Of a DNA stretch of 64,000 nucleotides, positions 1 to 11,900 are shown piece after piece. Under the pieces are notes generated by a model. That model did no database searches. It was not told the DNA's origin and was given only the letters and a program-made list of their open reading frames with translations. Origin of the DNA: Glandiceps talaboti (lineage: Eukaryota; Hemichordata; Enteropneusta; Spengelidae); contig NC_135566.1 in NCBI RefSeq assembly GCF_964340395.1, forward strand, positions 21,662,635 to 21,726,634, given 5' to 3'. Every line of letters starts with the position of its first letter. Position 1 is the stretch's first letter. The position numbers were made by a program, and so were the translations under genes.

Positions 1-1080
1 TTGGCTTCCGATTGTTTCCGAAACTTACCTAAAATTCGAAGATCGGCATTCAAAATGACGTCGTCCAAGAAACATAAAGTACATCTCGTAAATACCCTCG
101 GAAATTTTAGTTTTCCAAAGTGTGGTCGAACTAAGTTTGGTAGGTTGAGTTGCAACACTGTTCAGAGTGTAGGAATTTTCATTTAATTGTATAATTTGAA
201 TAACAAATCGCACAAATGACAGGATTTCTGATCGTGATCATGATATATGACATTGACAAATAATGTACTTTGACAGATCGTAACATATTGGCTGTTCAAC
301 TAAGTTCTAGTTCAGTGTCACACGAAGGCGATCATTTGAGCACATGTGATTTAAGTGACGTCTCTGATGCTTATTTTCGTAATTAATCCTGTCAGAGTTT
401 ACAAATAGATGACAAACGTGTTTTGGAATGTTGATGATGCTGATAAAATATAGTCCATTTTCTCTAAACTTATTTACATACTACATGTACAAAGGCGTAT
501 ATGTACGTGAGCTTTGAATTTTAATTTACATTATTTTAATGGTTTAACTGATTATGTAGTTATAACCATTTCTGTGAGTAAATCTTTTGTTGACAACTTC
601 GATAAATTTATGGATCAACAGATCTTGAATGTGAAAATCTTTAACTGTTTTTGGCAACGTTTCATTTTTCTTGTAAAGTTCATACATTGAAAATAATAAG
701 TTTTAAAGTAATAATAATAAGGTTACCTTTTTGAAATCTCGTTTTGAAGCAACTATGTATCACTACTATATAAAATTGAGTGAGCAGTTCTATTGTCTAA
801 AGTTTGAAAGTGTGTACTTTTATTTTTGAAATTCTAAACCAACATTGTTTAACTAAATGCAGACAACAATGAATGGTTATGCACTACTCGTTTTAAAAAT
901 CCATAGCTATTTCCAAAATAATTGAGATGTACAACAGTGTAGATAGAACATGTGTTCCCGTTTGGGAGAATGATCATTGAAATTTCCTTGTAGGGTGATT
1001 AAAAGTACATAACATCCTCTTTCAGAACTCATTTGTAGATAAAGAAGAGACCAATAATCTGAGACTAGTACATGTACAGT
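1..1080. other. Unique AT-rich DNA, no gene supported
   Basis: Non-repetitive AT-rich sequence. The only open frames are a 61-codon frame at the left edge on the plus strand and an overlapping 62-codon frame on the minus strand. Neither has a recognisable motif, and such lengths are expected by chance. I see no RNA gene or mobile element. It could be intron or intergenic DNA of the host. Confidence 0.6.
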
Positions 1081-1134
1081 ACAAGTAGTTAGTCAGTTAC
1101 CAGTCAGTCACATCCATCAAAACAATAAAAAACC

Positions 1135-1300
1135 GCTTCACAATAAAATTATTTAAAAATACAACGATAAAAGTAAGACCAGCTCGAATACAATGGTATA
1201 AAAGTAAGGCCAGCTTATAAAGCCAGCTTATAAAAGTAATGCCAGCTCGAATACAATGATAAAAATAAGACCAGCTCGAATACAGTAATACAATGATGAG
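1135..1300 (+). repeat. Short degenerate tandem repeat
   Basis: A phrase of the form AAAGTAAGACCAGCTCGAAT followed by ACAATG recurs about four times with shortened versions in between (for example GGCCAGCTTATAAA). It sits just outside the CAGT satellite and may be an older, unrelated minisatellite. Confidence 0.6.
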
Positions 1301-4300
1301 AGATGTTGTAGTACAACTGAAGCAGTCAGTCAGTCACCTGTAAGTCAGCCATTAAGCTGTACGTGTACATTACAAGGAGTCAGTCAGTCACCAGTCAGTC
1401 ATTCATTAAGTCAGGCAGTCAGAAATGTTGCAGTACAACTGAAGAAGTCAGTCAGCCACCAAGTAGTACATGTACATTACAAAGAGTCTGTCAGTCACTA
1501 GTCAGTCTGTCAGTCAGTCAGTCAGTCAGAAATGTTGTAGTACAACTGAAGCAGTCAGTCACCTGTCAGTAAGCCATCAAGTAGTACGTGTACATCAAGT
1601 AGTATATGTACAATACAAGGAGTCTGTCATTCACTAGTCAGTCAGTCAGTCAGTCAGTCAGTCAGTCACAAATGTTGTAGTACAACTGAATTAGTCAGTT
1701 AGTCAGTCAGTCAGTCAGTCAGTCAGTCAGTCAGTCAGTCACCTGTCAGTCACCCAGCCATCAAGTAGTACATGTAAATTACAAGGAGTCTGTCAGTCAC
1801 TAGTCAGTCAGTCAGTCAGAAATGTTGTAGTACAACTGAAGCAGTCTGCAGCCAGTCAGTCAGTCACCTGTAAGTCAGTCATTAAGCTGTACGTGTACAT
1901 TACAAGGAGTCAGTCAGTCCCCAGTCAGTCATTTATTAAGTCAGGCAGTCAGAAATGTTGCAGTACAACTGAAGAAGTCAGTCAGCCACCAAGTAGTACA
2001 TGTACATTACAAGGAGTCTGTCAGTCACCAGTCAGTCAGTCAGTCAGTCAGTAGTACAAGTGAAGAAGTCAGTCAGCCACCAAGTAGTACATGTACATTA
2101 CAAGGAGTCTGTCAGTCCCTAGTCGATCAGTCAGAAATGTTGTAGTACAACTGAAGCAGTCAGTCAGCCAGTCAGTTACCTGTCAGTCAGCCATTAAGCT
2201 GTACGTGTACATTACAAGGAGTCAGTCAGTCACCAGTCAGTCATTCATTCATTCATTCAGTCAGTCAGTCAGTCAGTCAGTCAGTCAGTCAGAAATGTTG
2301 CAGTACAATTGAAGAAGTCAGTCAGCCACCAAGTAGTACATGTACATTACAAGGCATCTGTCAGTCACTAGTCAGTCAGTCAGTCAGAAATGTTGTAGTA
2401 CAACTGAAGCAGTCTGCAGCCAGCCAGTCAGTCAGTCAGTCACCTGTCAGTAAGCCATCAAGTAGTACGTGTACATCAAGTAGTATATGTACAATACAAG
2501 GAGTCTGTCATTCACTAGTCAGTCAGTCAGTCAGTCAGTCAGTCAGTCACAAATGTTGTAGTACAACTGAAGCAGTCAGTTAGTCAGTTAGTCAGTCAGT
2601 CAGTCAGTCAGTCAGTCAGTCAGTCACCTGTCAGTCACCCAGCCATCAAGTAGTACATGTAAATTACAAGGAGTCTGTCAGTCACTAGTCAGTCAGTCAG
2701 TCAGAAATGTTGTAGTACAACTGAAGCAGTCTGCAGCCAGTCAGTCAGTCACCTGTAAGTCAGTCATTAAGCTGTACGTGTACATTACAAGGAGTCAGTC
2801 AGTCCCCAGTCAGTCATTTATTAAGTCAGTCAGTCAGAAATGTTGTAGTTCAACTGAAGCAGTCAGTACGCCATCAAAGTAGTACATGTACATTACAAGG
2901 AGTCTGTCAGTCACCAGTCAGTCAGTCAGTAGTACAAGTGAAGAAGTCAGTCAGCCACCAAGTAGTACATGTACATTACAAGGAGTCTGTCAGTCCCTAG
3001 TCGATCAGTCAGAAATGTTGTCGTACAACTGAAGCAGTCAGTCAGCCAGTCAGTTACCTGTCAGTCAGCCATTAAGCTGTGCGTGTACATTACAAGGAGT
3101 CAGTCAGTCACCAGTCATTCATTCATTCATTCATTCAGTCAGTCAGTCAGTCAGTCAGTCAGAAATGTTGCAGTACAATTGAAGAAGTCAGTCAGCCACC
3201 AAGTAGTACATGTACATTACAAGGCATCTGTCAGTCACTAGTCAGTCAGTCAGAAAAGTTGTAGTACAAGTGAAGCTGTCAGTCAGTCAGTCACCTGTCA
3301 GTAAGCCATCAAGTAGTACGTATACATTACAAGGAGTCAGTCAGTCAGTCAGTCAGTCAGTATGTCTGTCAGTCAATCAGTCAGTCAGTCTGTCAGTCAA
3401 TCAATCAATCAGTCAGTCAGTCAGTCAGTCAGTCAGTCAGTCAGTCAGTCAGTCAGTCAGTAGGTCTGTCAGTCAATCAGTCTGTCTGTCAGTCAATCAG
3501 TCAGTCAGTCAGTCAGTCAGTCAGTCAGTCAGTCAGTCAGTCAGTCAGTCAGTCAGTCAGTCAGAAATGTTGTAGTACAACTGAAGCAGTCAGTCAGTCA
3601 GTCACCTGTCAATCAGCCATCAAGTAGTACATGTACATTACAAGGAGTCTGTCATTCAGTAGTCAGTTAGTCAGAAATGTTGTAGTACAACTGAAGCAGT
3701 CAGCCAGTCACCTGTCAGCCAGCCATTAAGATGTACGTGTACATTAAAAGGAGTCAGTCAGTCCCCAGTCAGTCATTCATTACGTCAGGCAGTCATTCAT
3801 TACGTCAGGCAGTCAGAAATGTTGCAGTACAACTGAAGAAGTCAGTCAGCCACCAAGTAATACATGTACATTACAAGGAGTCTGTCAGTCATAAGAAAGT
3901 CAGTCAGTCAGTCAGTCAGTCAGTCAGAAATGTTGTAGTTCAACTGAAGCAGTCATTCAGTCACCTGTCAGTCAGCCATCAAAGTAGTACATGTACATTA
4001 CAAGGAGTCAGTCAGTCACCAGTCAGTCAGTCAGTCAGTAGTACAACTGAAGCAGTCAGTCAGTCAGTCAACTGTCAGTCAGCCACCAAGTAGTACACGT
4101 ACATTAGAAATGTTGTAGTGCAACTGAAGCAGTCAGTCAGTCACCTGTCAGTCACCCAGCCATCGAGTAGGACATGTAAATTACAAGGAGTCTGTCAGTC
4201 ACTCTTCAGTCAGTCAGAAATGTTGTAGTACAACTGAAGCAGTCAGTCAGTCAGTCAGTCAGTCAGTACGTCACCTGTCAGTCAGCCATTAAGCAGTATG

Positions 4301-5215
4301 TGTACATTACAAGGAGTCTGTCAGTCACTAGTCAGTCAGTCAAAAATGTTGTAGTACAACTGAAATAGTCAGTCAGTCAGTCAGTCAGTCAGTCACCTGT
4401 CAGTCAGCCATCAAGCAGTACATGTACTTTACAAGGAATCTGTCAGTCACAAGTCAGTCAGTCAGAAATATTTTGTACAACTGAAGCAGACAGTCAGTCA
4501 CCTGTCAGTCAGCCATTAATTTAGTAGATGTACATTACAAGGAGTCTGTCAGTCACAAGTCAGTCAGTGTCAGCCAGTCAGAAATGTTGTAGTACAACTG
4601 AAGCAGTCAGTCAGTCAGTCAGTCAGTCAGTCACCTGTCAGTCAGCCATTAAGCAGTATGTGTACATTACAAGGAGTCTGTCAGTCACTAGTCAGTCAGT
4701 CAAAAATGTTGTAGTACAACTGAAGCAGTCAGTCAGTCACCTGTCAGTCAGCCATCAAGTAGTACATGTACATTACAAGGAATCTGTCAGTCACTAGTCA
4801 GTCAGTCAGTCAGTCAGTCACCTGTCAGTCAGCCATCAAGTAGTACATGTACATTACAAGGAATCTGTCAGTCACTAGTCAGTCAGTCAGTCAGTCAGTC
4901 AGAAATGTTGTAGTACAACTGAAGCAGACAGTCAGTCACCTGTCAGTCAGCCATCAAATTAGTAGATGACAGATGTACATTACAAGAAGGCTGTCAGTCA
5001 CTAGTCAGTCAGTAATGTTGTAGTACAACAGAAGCAGTCAGTCAGTCAGTCAGTCAGTCAGCCAGTCATCTGTCAGTCAGCCATTAAGCAGTATGTGTAC
5101 ATTACAAGGAGTCAGTCAGTCACCAGTCAGTCAGTCAGTCAGTCAGACATGTTGTAATACAACTGAAACAGTCAATCACCTGTCAGTGAGCCATCAAGTA
5201 GTATGTGTACATCAA
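1300..5215 (+). repeat. Complex (CAGT)n satellite with a conserved spacer
   Basis: Runs of the tetranucleotide CAGT alternate with a spacer of about 100 bp. The spacer contains AAATGTTGTAGTACAACTGA, a CACCTGTCAGTCAGCCATCA phrase, then AGTAGTACATGTACATTACA and GGAGTCTGTCAGTCAC. Two elements inside it are self-complementary: GTTGTA-G-TACAAC and GTACATGTAC. The longest pure or nearly pure CAGT runs are at about 3,335-3,560. Variants such as CATT and CAAT runs are interspersed. A long segment is duplicated at an 878-bp offset (for example 1,601 and 2,479; 2,091 and 2,969). Open frames here translate only to Ser/Gln/Val-rich peptides from the tetranucleotide and are not genes. Confidence 0.92.
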
Positions 5216-5479
5216 GTAGTACGTGCACAAGTTATCTATAAGGGTCTTTTGTCAGTACTAAGCACATGACAAGTAGTGACAACCTTATGTCACAAGTAGA
5301 TTGTAGCTGAATGAATTAATATTTTGAAGATAAGCATAATTTTATCATAAGTAGTAATATTTTGTCGAAAAGGTCAATGTGAGTAGTGGCAACTTTAAGA
5401 GTAGATATTAAAATCCAAATGACTGTTATTCTATTCCATCAATAAGTTTATACTGTATTGTTTGTTTCATTCCTTTCAG

Positions 5480-5560
5480 GATTGAACTCCAAGGCCACGG
5501 AAGATGGCACGAAAACAGATAGCAGATAAACATCAGACAGCCAATCAAGAAGCGGAAGAA
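5480..5560 (+). other. First exon-like block of the array (81 nt)
   Basis: This block is preceded by a pyrimidine-rich stretch ending TTTCAG and followed by GTAAGTGAAG, a near-perfect metazoan 5' splice site. It is one nucleotide longer than the standard block because it reads GAACTCCAAGG where the others read GAACTCAAGG. It also differs at several other sites, so it is an edge copy. A frame opening at the internal ATG (5,504) runs through the block into the following intron-like DNA. That is weak evidence for coding. Confidence 0.5.
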
Positions 5561-5900
5561 GTAAGTGAAGATTTTGGAATTGTAAAATTACTGAGAATGG
5601 TCATTAAATTTTGTTGCCTAATATTTCTTCCAATCTGCAATGGAAAGTATCAGTTATCTAAAAGTTCTTTTGTCAGTACTAAGCACACGACAAGTGATGA
5701 CAACCTTATGTCACAAGTAGATTGTAGCAGAATGAAGAAATATTTTGGAGATGAACAGAATTGTATTATCCGTGGTAATATCTTTTCAAAAAGGTTAAAT
5801 TGAGTAGTGGCAACTTTAAGAGTAAATATTAGAATCTAAATAACTGTTATTTCATTCCATCAATAAGTTTATACTGTATTATTTGATTCATTCCTTTCAG

Positions 5901-5980
5901 GATGGAACTCAAGGTCACGGAAGATGACACGAACACAGATGGCAGATGAACACCAGACAGCCAATCAAGAAGTGGAAGAA
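5901..5980 (+). other. Consensus 80-nt exon-like block (representative of about 93)
   Basis: The block is bounded by CTTTCAG on the left and GTAAGTGA on the right. Its 3' end (CAAGAAGTGGAAGAA) is purine-rich, like an exonic splicing enhancer. Of the three frames only the one beginning after two bases is open across the whole block (26 codons, starting Trp-Asn-Ser-Arg). Because 80 is not a multiple of three, joining two standard blocks shifts the frame and meets TGA within nine codons. A chain of spliced blocks would therefore not code continuously, so a non-coding transcript is more plausible than a repeat protein. Splicing itself is inferred. Confidence 0.5.
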
Positions 5981-8900
5981 GTAAGTGAAGATTTTGGAAT
6001 TGTATAATTACTGAGAATGGTCATTAAATTTTGTTGCCCACTATTTCTTCCCATCTGCAATGGAAAGTATAAGTTATCAAAAAGTTCTTTTGTCAGTAAG
6101 AAACACACTACAAGTACTGACAACCTTATGTCACAAGTAGATTGTAGCAGAATGTAGAAATAATTTGGAGATGAACAGAATTGTATTATCCGTGGTAATA
6201 TCTTTTCAAAAAGGTTAAATTGAGTAGTGGCAACTTTAAGAGTAAATATTAGAATCTAAATAACTGTTATTTCATTCCATCAATAAGTTTATACTGTATT
6301 GTTTGATTCATTCCTTTCAGGATGGAACTCAAGTTCACGGAAGATGACACGAACAAATATGGCAGATGAACACCAGACAGCCAATCAAGAAGTGGAAGAA
6401 GTAAGTGAAGATTTTCGAATTGTATAATTACTGAGAATGGTCATTAAATTTTGTTGCCCAATATTTCTTCCCATCTGCAATGGAAAGTATAAGTTATCAA
6501 AAAGTTCTTTTGTCAGTACTAAGCACACGACAAGTAATGACAACCTTATATGACAAGTAGATTGTAGCAGAATAAAGAAATATTTTGGAGATGAACAGAA
6601 TTATATTATCCGTTGTAATATCTTTTCAAAAAGGTTAAATTGAGTAGTGGCAACTTTAAGAGTAAATATTAGAATCTAAATAACTGTTATTTCATTCCAT
6701 CAATAAGTTTATACTGTATTGTTTGATTCATTCCTTTCAGGATGGAACTCAAGGTCACGGAAGATGACACGAACACAGATGGCAGATGAACACCAGACAG
6801 CCAATCAAGAAGTGGAAGAAGTAAGTGAAGATTTTGGAATTGTATAATTACTGAGAATGGTCATTAAATTTTGTTGCCCAATAATTCTTCCCATCTGCAA
6901 TGGAAAGTATAAGTTATCAAAAAATTCTTTTGTCAGTACTAAGCACACGACACGTAATGACAACCTTATGTCACAAGTAGGTTGTACCAGAATGAAGAAA
7001 AATTGGAGATGAATAGAATTGTATTATCCGTGGTAATATCTTTTCAAAAAGGTGAAAGCGAGTACTGGCAACTTGAAAGAGTAAATATTAGAATACTGTT
7101 ATTTCATTCCATCAATAAGTTTATACTGTATTGTTTGATTCATTCCTTTCAGGATGGAACTCAAGGTCACGGAAGATGACACGAACACAGATGGTAGATG
7201 AACACCAGACAGCCAATCAAGAAGTGGAAGAAGTAAGTGAAGATTTTGGAATTGTATAATTACTAAGAATGGTCATTAAATTTTGTTGCCCAATATTTCT
7301 TCCCATCTGCAATGGAAAGTATAAGTTATCAAAAAGTTCTTTTGTCAGTACTAAGCACACGACAAGTAATGACAACCTTATGTCACAAGTAGATTGTAGC
7401 AGAATAAAGAAATATTTTGGAGATGAACAGAATTATATTATCCGTTGTAATATCTTTTCAAAAAGGTTAAATTGAGTAGTGGCAACTTTAAGAGTAAATA
7501 TTAGAATCTAAGTAACTGTTATTTCATTCCATCAATAAGTTTATACTGTATTGTTTGATTCATTCCTTTCAGGATGGAACTCAAGGTCACGGAAGATGAC
7601 ACGAACACAGATGGCAGATGAACACCAGACAGCCAATCAAGAAGTGGAAGAAGTAAGTGAAGATTTTGGAATTGTATAATTACTGAGAATGGTCATTACA
7701 TTTTCTTGCCCAACATTTCTTCCCATCTGCAATGGAAAGTATAAGTTATCAAAGAATTCTTTTGTCAGTACTAAGCACACGACACGTAATGACAACCTTA
7801 TGTCACAAGTAGGTTGTACCAGAATGAAGAAATATTGGAGATGAATAGAATTGTATTATACGTGGTAATATCTTTTCAAAAAGGTGAAAGCGAGTACTGG
7901 CAACTTGAAAGAGTAAATATTAGAATACTGTTATTTCATGCCATCAATAAGTTTATACTGTATTGTTTGATTCATTCCTTTCAGGCTGGAACTCAAGGTC
8001 ACGGAAGATGACACGAACACAGATGGTAGATGAACACCAGACAGCCAATCAAGAAGTGAAAGAAGTAAGTGAAGATTTTGGAATTGTATAATTACTAAGA
8101 ATGGTCATTAAATTTTGTTGCCCAATATTTATTCCCATCTGCAATGGAAAGTATAAGTTATCAAAAAGTTCTTTTGTCAGTACTAAGCACACGACAAGTA
8201 ATGACAACCTTATGTCACAAGTAGATTGTAGCAGAATAAAGAAATATTTTGGAGATGAACAGAATTATATTATCCGTTGTAATATCTTTTCAAAAAGGTT
8301 AAATTGAGTAGTGGCAACTTTAAGAGTAAGTATTAGAATCTAAATAACTGTTATTTCATTCCATCAATAAGTTTATACTGTATTGTTTGATTCATTCCTT
8401 TCAGGATGGAACTCAAGGTCACGGAAGATGACACGAACACAGATGGCAGATTAACACCAGACAGCCAATCAAGAAGTGGAAGAAGTATGTGAAGATTTTG
8501 GAATTGAATAATTACTGAGAATGGTCATTAAATTTTGTTGCCCAATATTTCTTCCCATCTGCAATGGAAAGTATAAGTTATCTAAAAATTCTTTTGTCAG
8601 TACTAAGCACACGACACGTAATGACAACCTTATGTCACAAGTAGGTTGTACCAGAATGAAGAAATATTGGAGATGAATAGAATTGTATTATCCGTGGTAA
8701 TATCTTTTCAAAAAGGTTAAAGCGAGTACTGGCAACTTGAAAGAGTAAATATTAGAATACTGTTATTTCATTCCATCAATAAGTTTATACTGTATTGTTT
8801 GATTCATTCCTTTCAGGATGGAACTCAAGGTCACGGAAGATGACACGAACACAGATGGCAGATGAACACCAGACAGCAAATCAAGAAGTGGAAGAAGTAA

Positions 8901-11900
8901 GTGAAGATTTTGGAATTGTATAATTACTAAGATTGGTCATTAAATTTTGTTGCCCAATATTTCTTCCCATCTGTAATGGAAAGTATAAGTTATCAAAAAG
9001 TTCTTTTGTCAGTACTAAGCACACGACAAGTAATGACAACCTTATGTCACAAGTAGGTTGTACCAGAATAAAGAAATATTTTGGAGATGAACAGAATTAT
9101 AATATCCGTTGTAATACCTTTTCAAAGAGGTTAAATTGTGTAGTGGCAACTTTAAGAGTAAGTATTAGAATCTAAATAAATGTTATTTCATTCCATCAAT
9201 ACGTTTATACTGTATTGTTTGAATCATTCCTTTCAGGATGGAACTCAAGGTCACGAAACATGACACGAACACAGATGGTAAATGAACACCAGACAGCCAA
9301 TCAAGAAGTGGAAGAAGTAAGTGAAGATTTAGGAATTGTATAATTAATAAGAATGGTCATTAAATTTTGTTGCCCAATATTTATTCCCATCTGCAATGGA
9401 AAGTATAAGTTATCAAAAAGTTCTTTTGTCAGTACTAAGCACACGACAAGTAATGACAACCTTATGTCACAAGTAGATTGTAGCAGAATAAAGAAATATT
9501 TTGGAGATGAACAGAATTATATTATCCATTGTAATATCTTTTCAAAAAGGTTAAATTGAGTAGTGGCAACTTTAAGAGTAAGTATTAGAATCTAAATAAC
9601 TGTTATTTCATTCCATCAATAAGTTTATACTGTATTGTTTGATTCATTCCTTTCAGGATGGAACTCAAGGTCACGGAAGATGACACGAACACAGATGGCA
9701 GATGAACACCAGACAGCCAATCAAGAAGTGGAAGAAGTAAGTGAAGATTTTGGAATTGTATAATTACTGAGAATGGTCATTACATTTTCTTGCCCAACAT
9801 TTCTTCCCATCTGCAATGGAAAGTATAAGTTATCAAAAAATTCTTTTGTCAGTACTAAGCACACGACACGTAATGACAACCTTATGTCACAAGTAGGTTG
9901 TACCAGAATGAAGAAATATTGGAGATGAATAGAATTGTATTATACGTGGTAATATCTTTTCAAAAAGGTTAAAGCGAGTACTGGCAACTTGAAAGAGTAA
10001 ATATTAGAATACTGTTATTTCATTCCATCAATAAGTTTATACTGTATTGTTTGATTCATTCCTTTCAGGATGGAACTCAATGTCACGGAAGATGACACGA
10101 ACACAGATGGCAGATGAACACCAGACAGCCAATCAAGAAGTGGAAGAAGTAAGTGAAGATTTTGGAATTGTATAATTACTAAGAATGGTCATTAAATATT
10201 GTTGCCCAATATTTCTTCCCATCTGCAATGGAAAGTATAAGTTATCAAAAAGTTCTTTTGTCAGTACTAAGCACACGACAAGTAATGACAACCTTATGTC
10301 ACAAGTAGATCGTAGCAGAATGAAGAAATATTGGAGATGAACAGAATTGTATTATCCGTGGTAATATCTTTTCAAAAAGGTTAAATTGAGTAGTAGCAAC
10401 TTTAAGAGTAAATATTAGAATCTAAATAACTGTTATTTCATTCCATCAATAACTTTATACTGTATTGTTTGATTCATTCCTTTCAGGATGGAACTCAAGG
10501 TCACGGAAGGTGACACGAACAAAGATGGCAGATGAACACCAGACAGCCAATCAAGAAGTGGAAGAAGTAAGTGAAAATTTTGGAATTGTATAATTACTAA
10601 GAATGGTCATTGAATTTTGTTGCCCAATATTTATTCCCATCTGCAATGGAAAGTATAAGTTATCAAAAAGTTCTTTTGTCAGTACTAAGCATACGACAAG
10701 TAATGACAACCTTATGTCACAAGTAGATTGTAGCAGAATGAAGAAATATTGGAGATGAACAGAATTATATTATCCGTTGTAATATCTTTTCAAAAACGTT
10801 AAATTGAGTAGTGGCAACTTTAAGAGTAAATATTAGAATCTAAATAAGTGTTATTTCATTCCATCAATAAGTTTATACTGTATTGTTTGATTCATTCCTT
10901 TCAGGATGGAACTCAAGGTCACGGAAGATGACACGAACACAGATGGTAGATGAACACAAGACAGCCAATCAAGAAGTGGAAAAAGTAAGTGAAGATTTTG
11001 GAATTGTATAATTACTGAGAATGGTCATTAAATTTTGTTGCCCAATATTTCTTCCCATCTGCAATGGAAAGTATAAGTTATCAAAAAGTTCTTTTGTCAG
11101 TACTAAGCACACGACAAGTAATGACAACCTGATGTCACAAGTAGATTGTAGCAGAATGAAGACATATTTTGGAGATGAACAGAATTGTATTATCCGTGGT
11201 AATATCTTTTCAAAAAGATTAAATTGAGTAGTGGCAACTTTGAGAGTAAATATTAGAATCTAAATAACTTATTTCATTCCTTCAATAAGTTTATACTGTA
11301 TTGTTTGATTCATTCCTTTCAGGATGGAACTCAAGGTCACGGAAGATGACACAAACACAGATGGCAGATGAACACCAGACAGCCAATCAAGAAGTGGAAG
11401 AAGTAAGTGAAGATTTTGGAATTGTATAATTACTGAGAATGGTCATTAAATTTTGTTGCCCAATATTTCTTCCCATCTGCAATGGAAAGTATAAGTTATC
11501 AAAAAGTTCTTTTGTCAGTACTAAGCACACGACAAGTAATGACAACCTTATGTTACAAGTAGATTGTAGCAGAATAAAGAAATATTTTGGAGATGAACAG
11601 AATTATATTATCTGTAGTAATATCTTTTCAAAAAGGTCAAATTGAGTAGTGGCAACTTTAAGAGTAAATATTAGAATCTAAATAACTTATTTCATTCCAT
11701 CAATAAGTTTATACTGTATTGTTTGATTCATTCCTTTCAGGATTGAACTCAAGGTCACGGAAGATGACACGAACACAGATGGCAGATGAACACCAGACAG
11801 CCAATCAAGAAGTGGAAGAAGTAAGTGAAGATTTTGGAATTGTATAATTACTGAGAATGGTCATTAAATTTTGTTGCCCAATATTTCTTCCCATCTGCAA

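Noticed and set aside
1363-4797. Ser/Gln/Val-rich frames in the CAGT satellite
   Set aside because: They are direct translations of the tetranucleotide repeat; frames change whenever spacer length changes.
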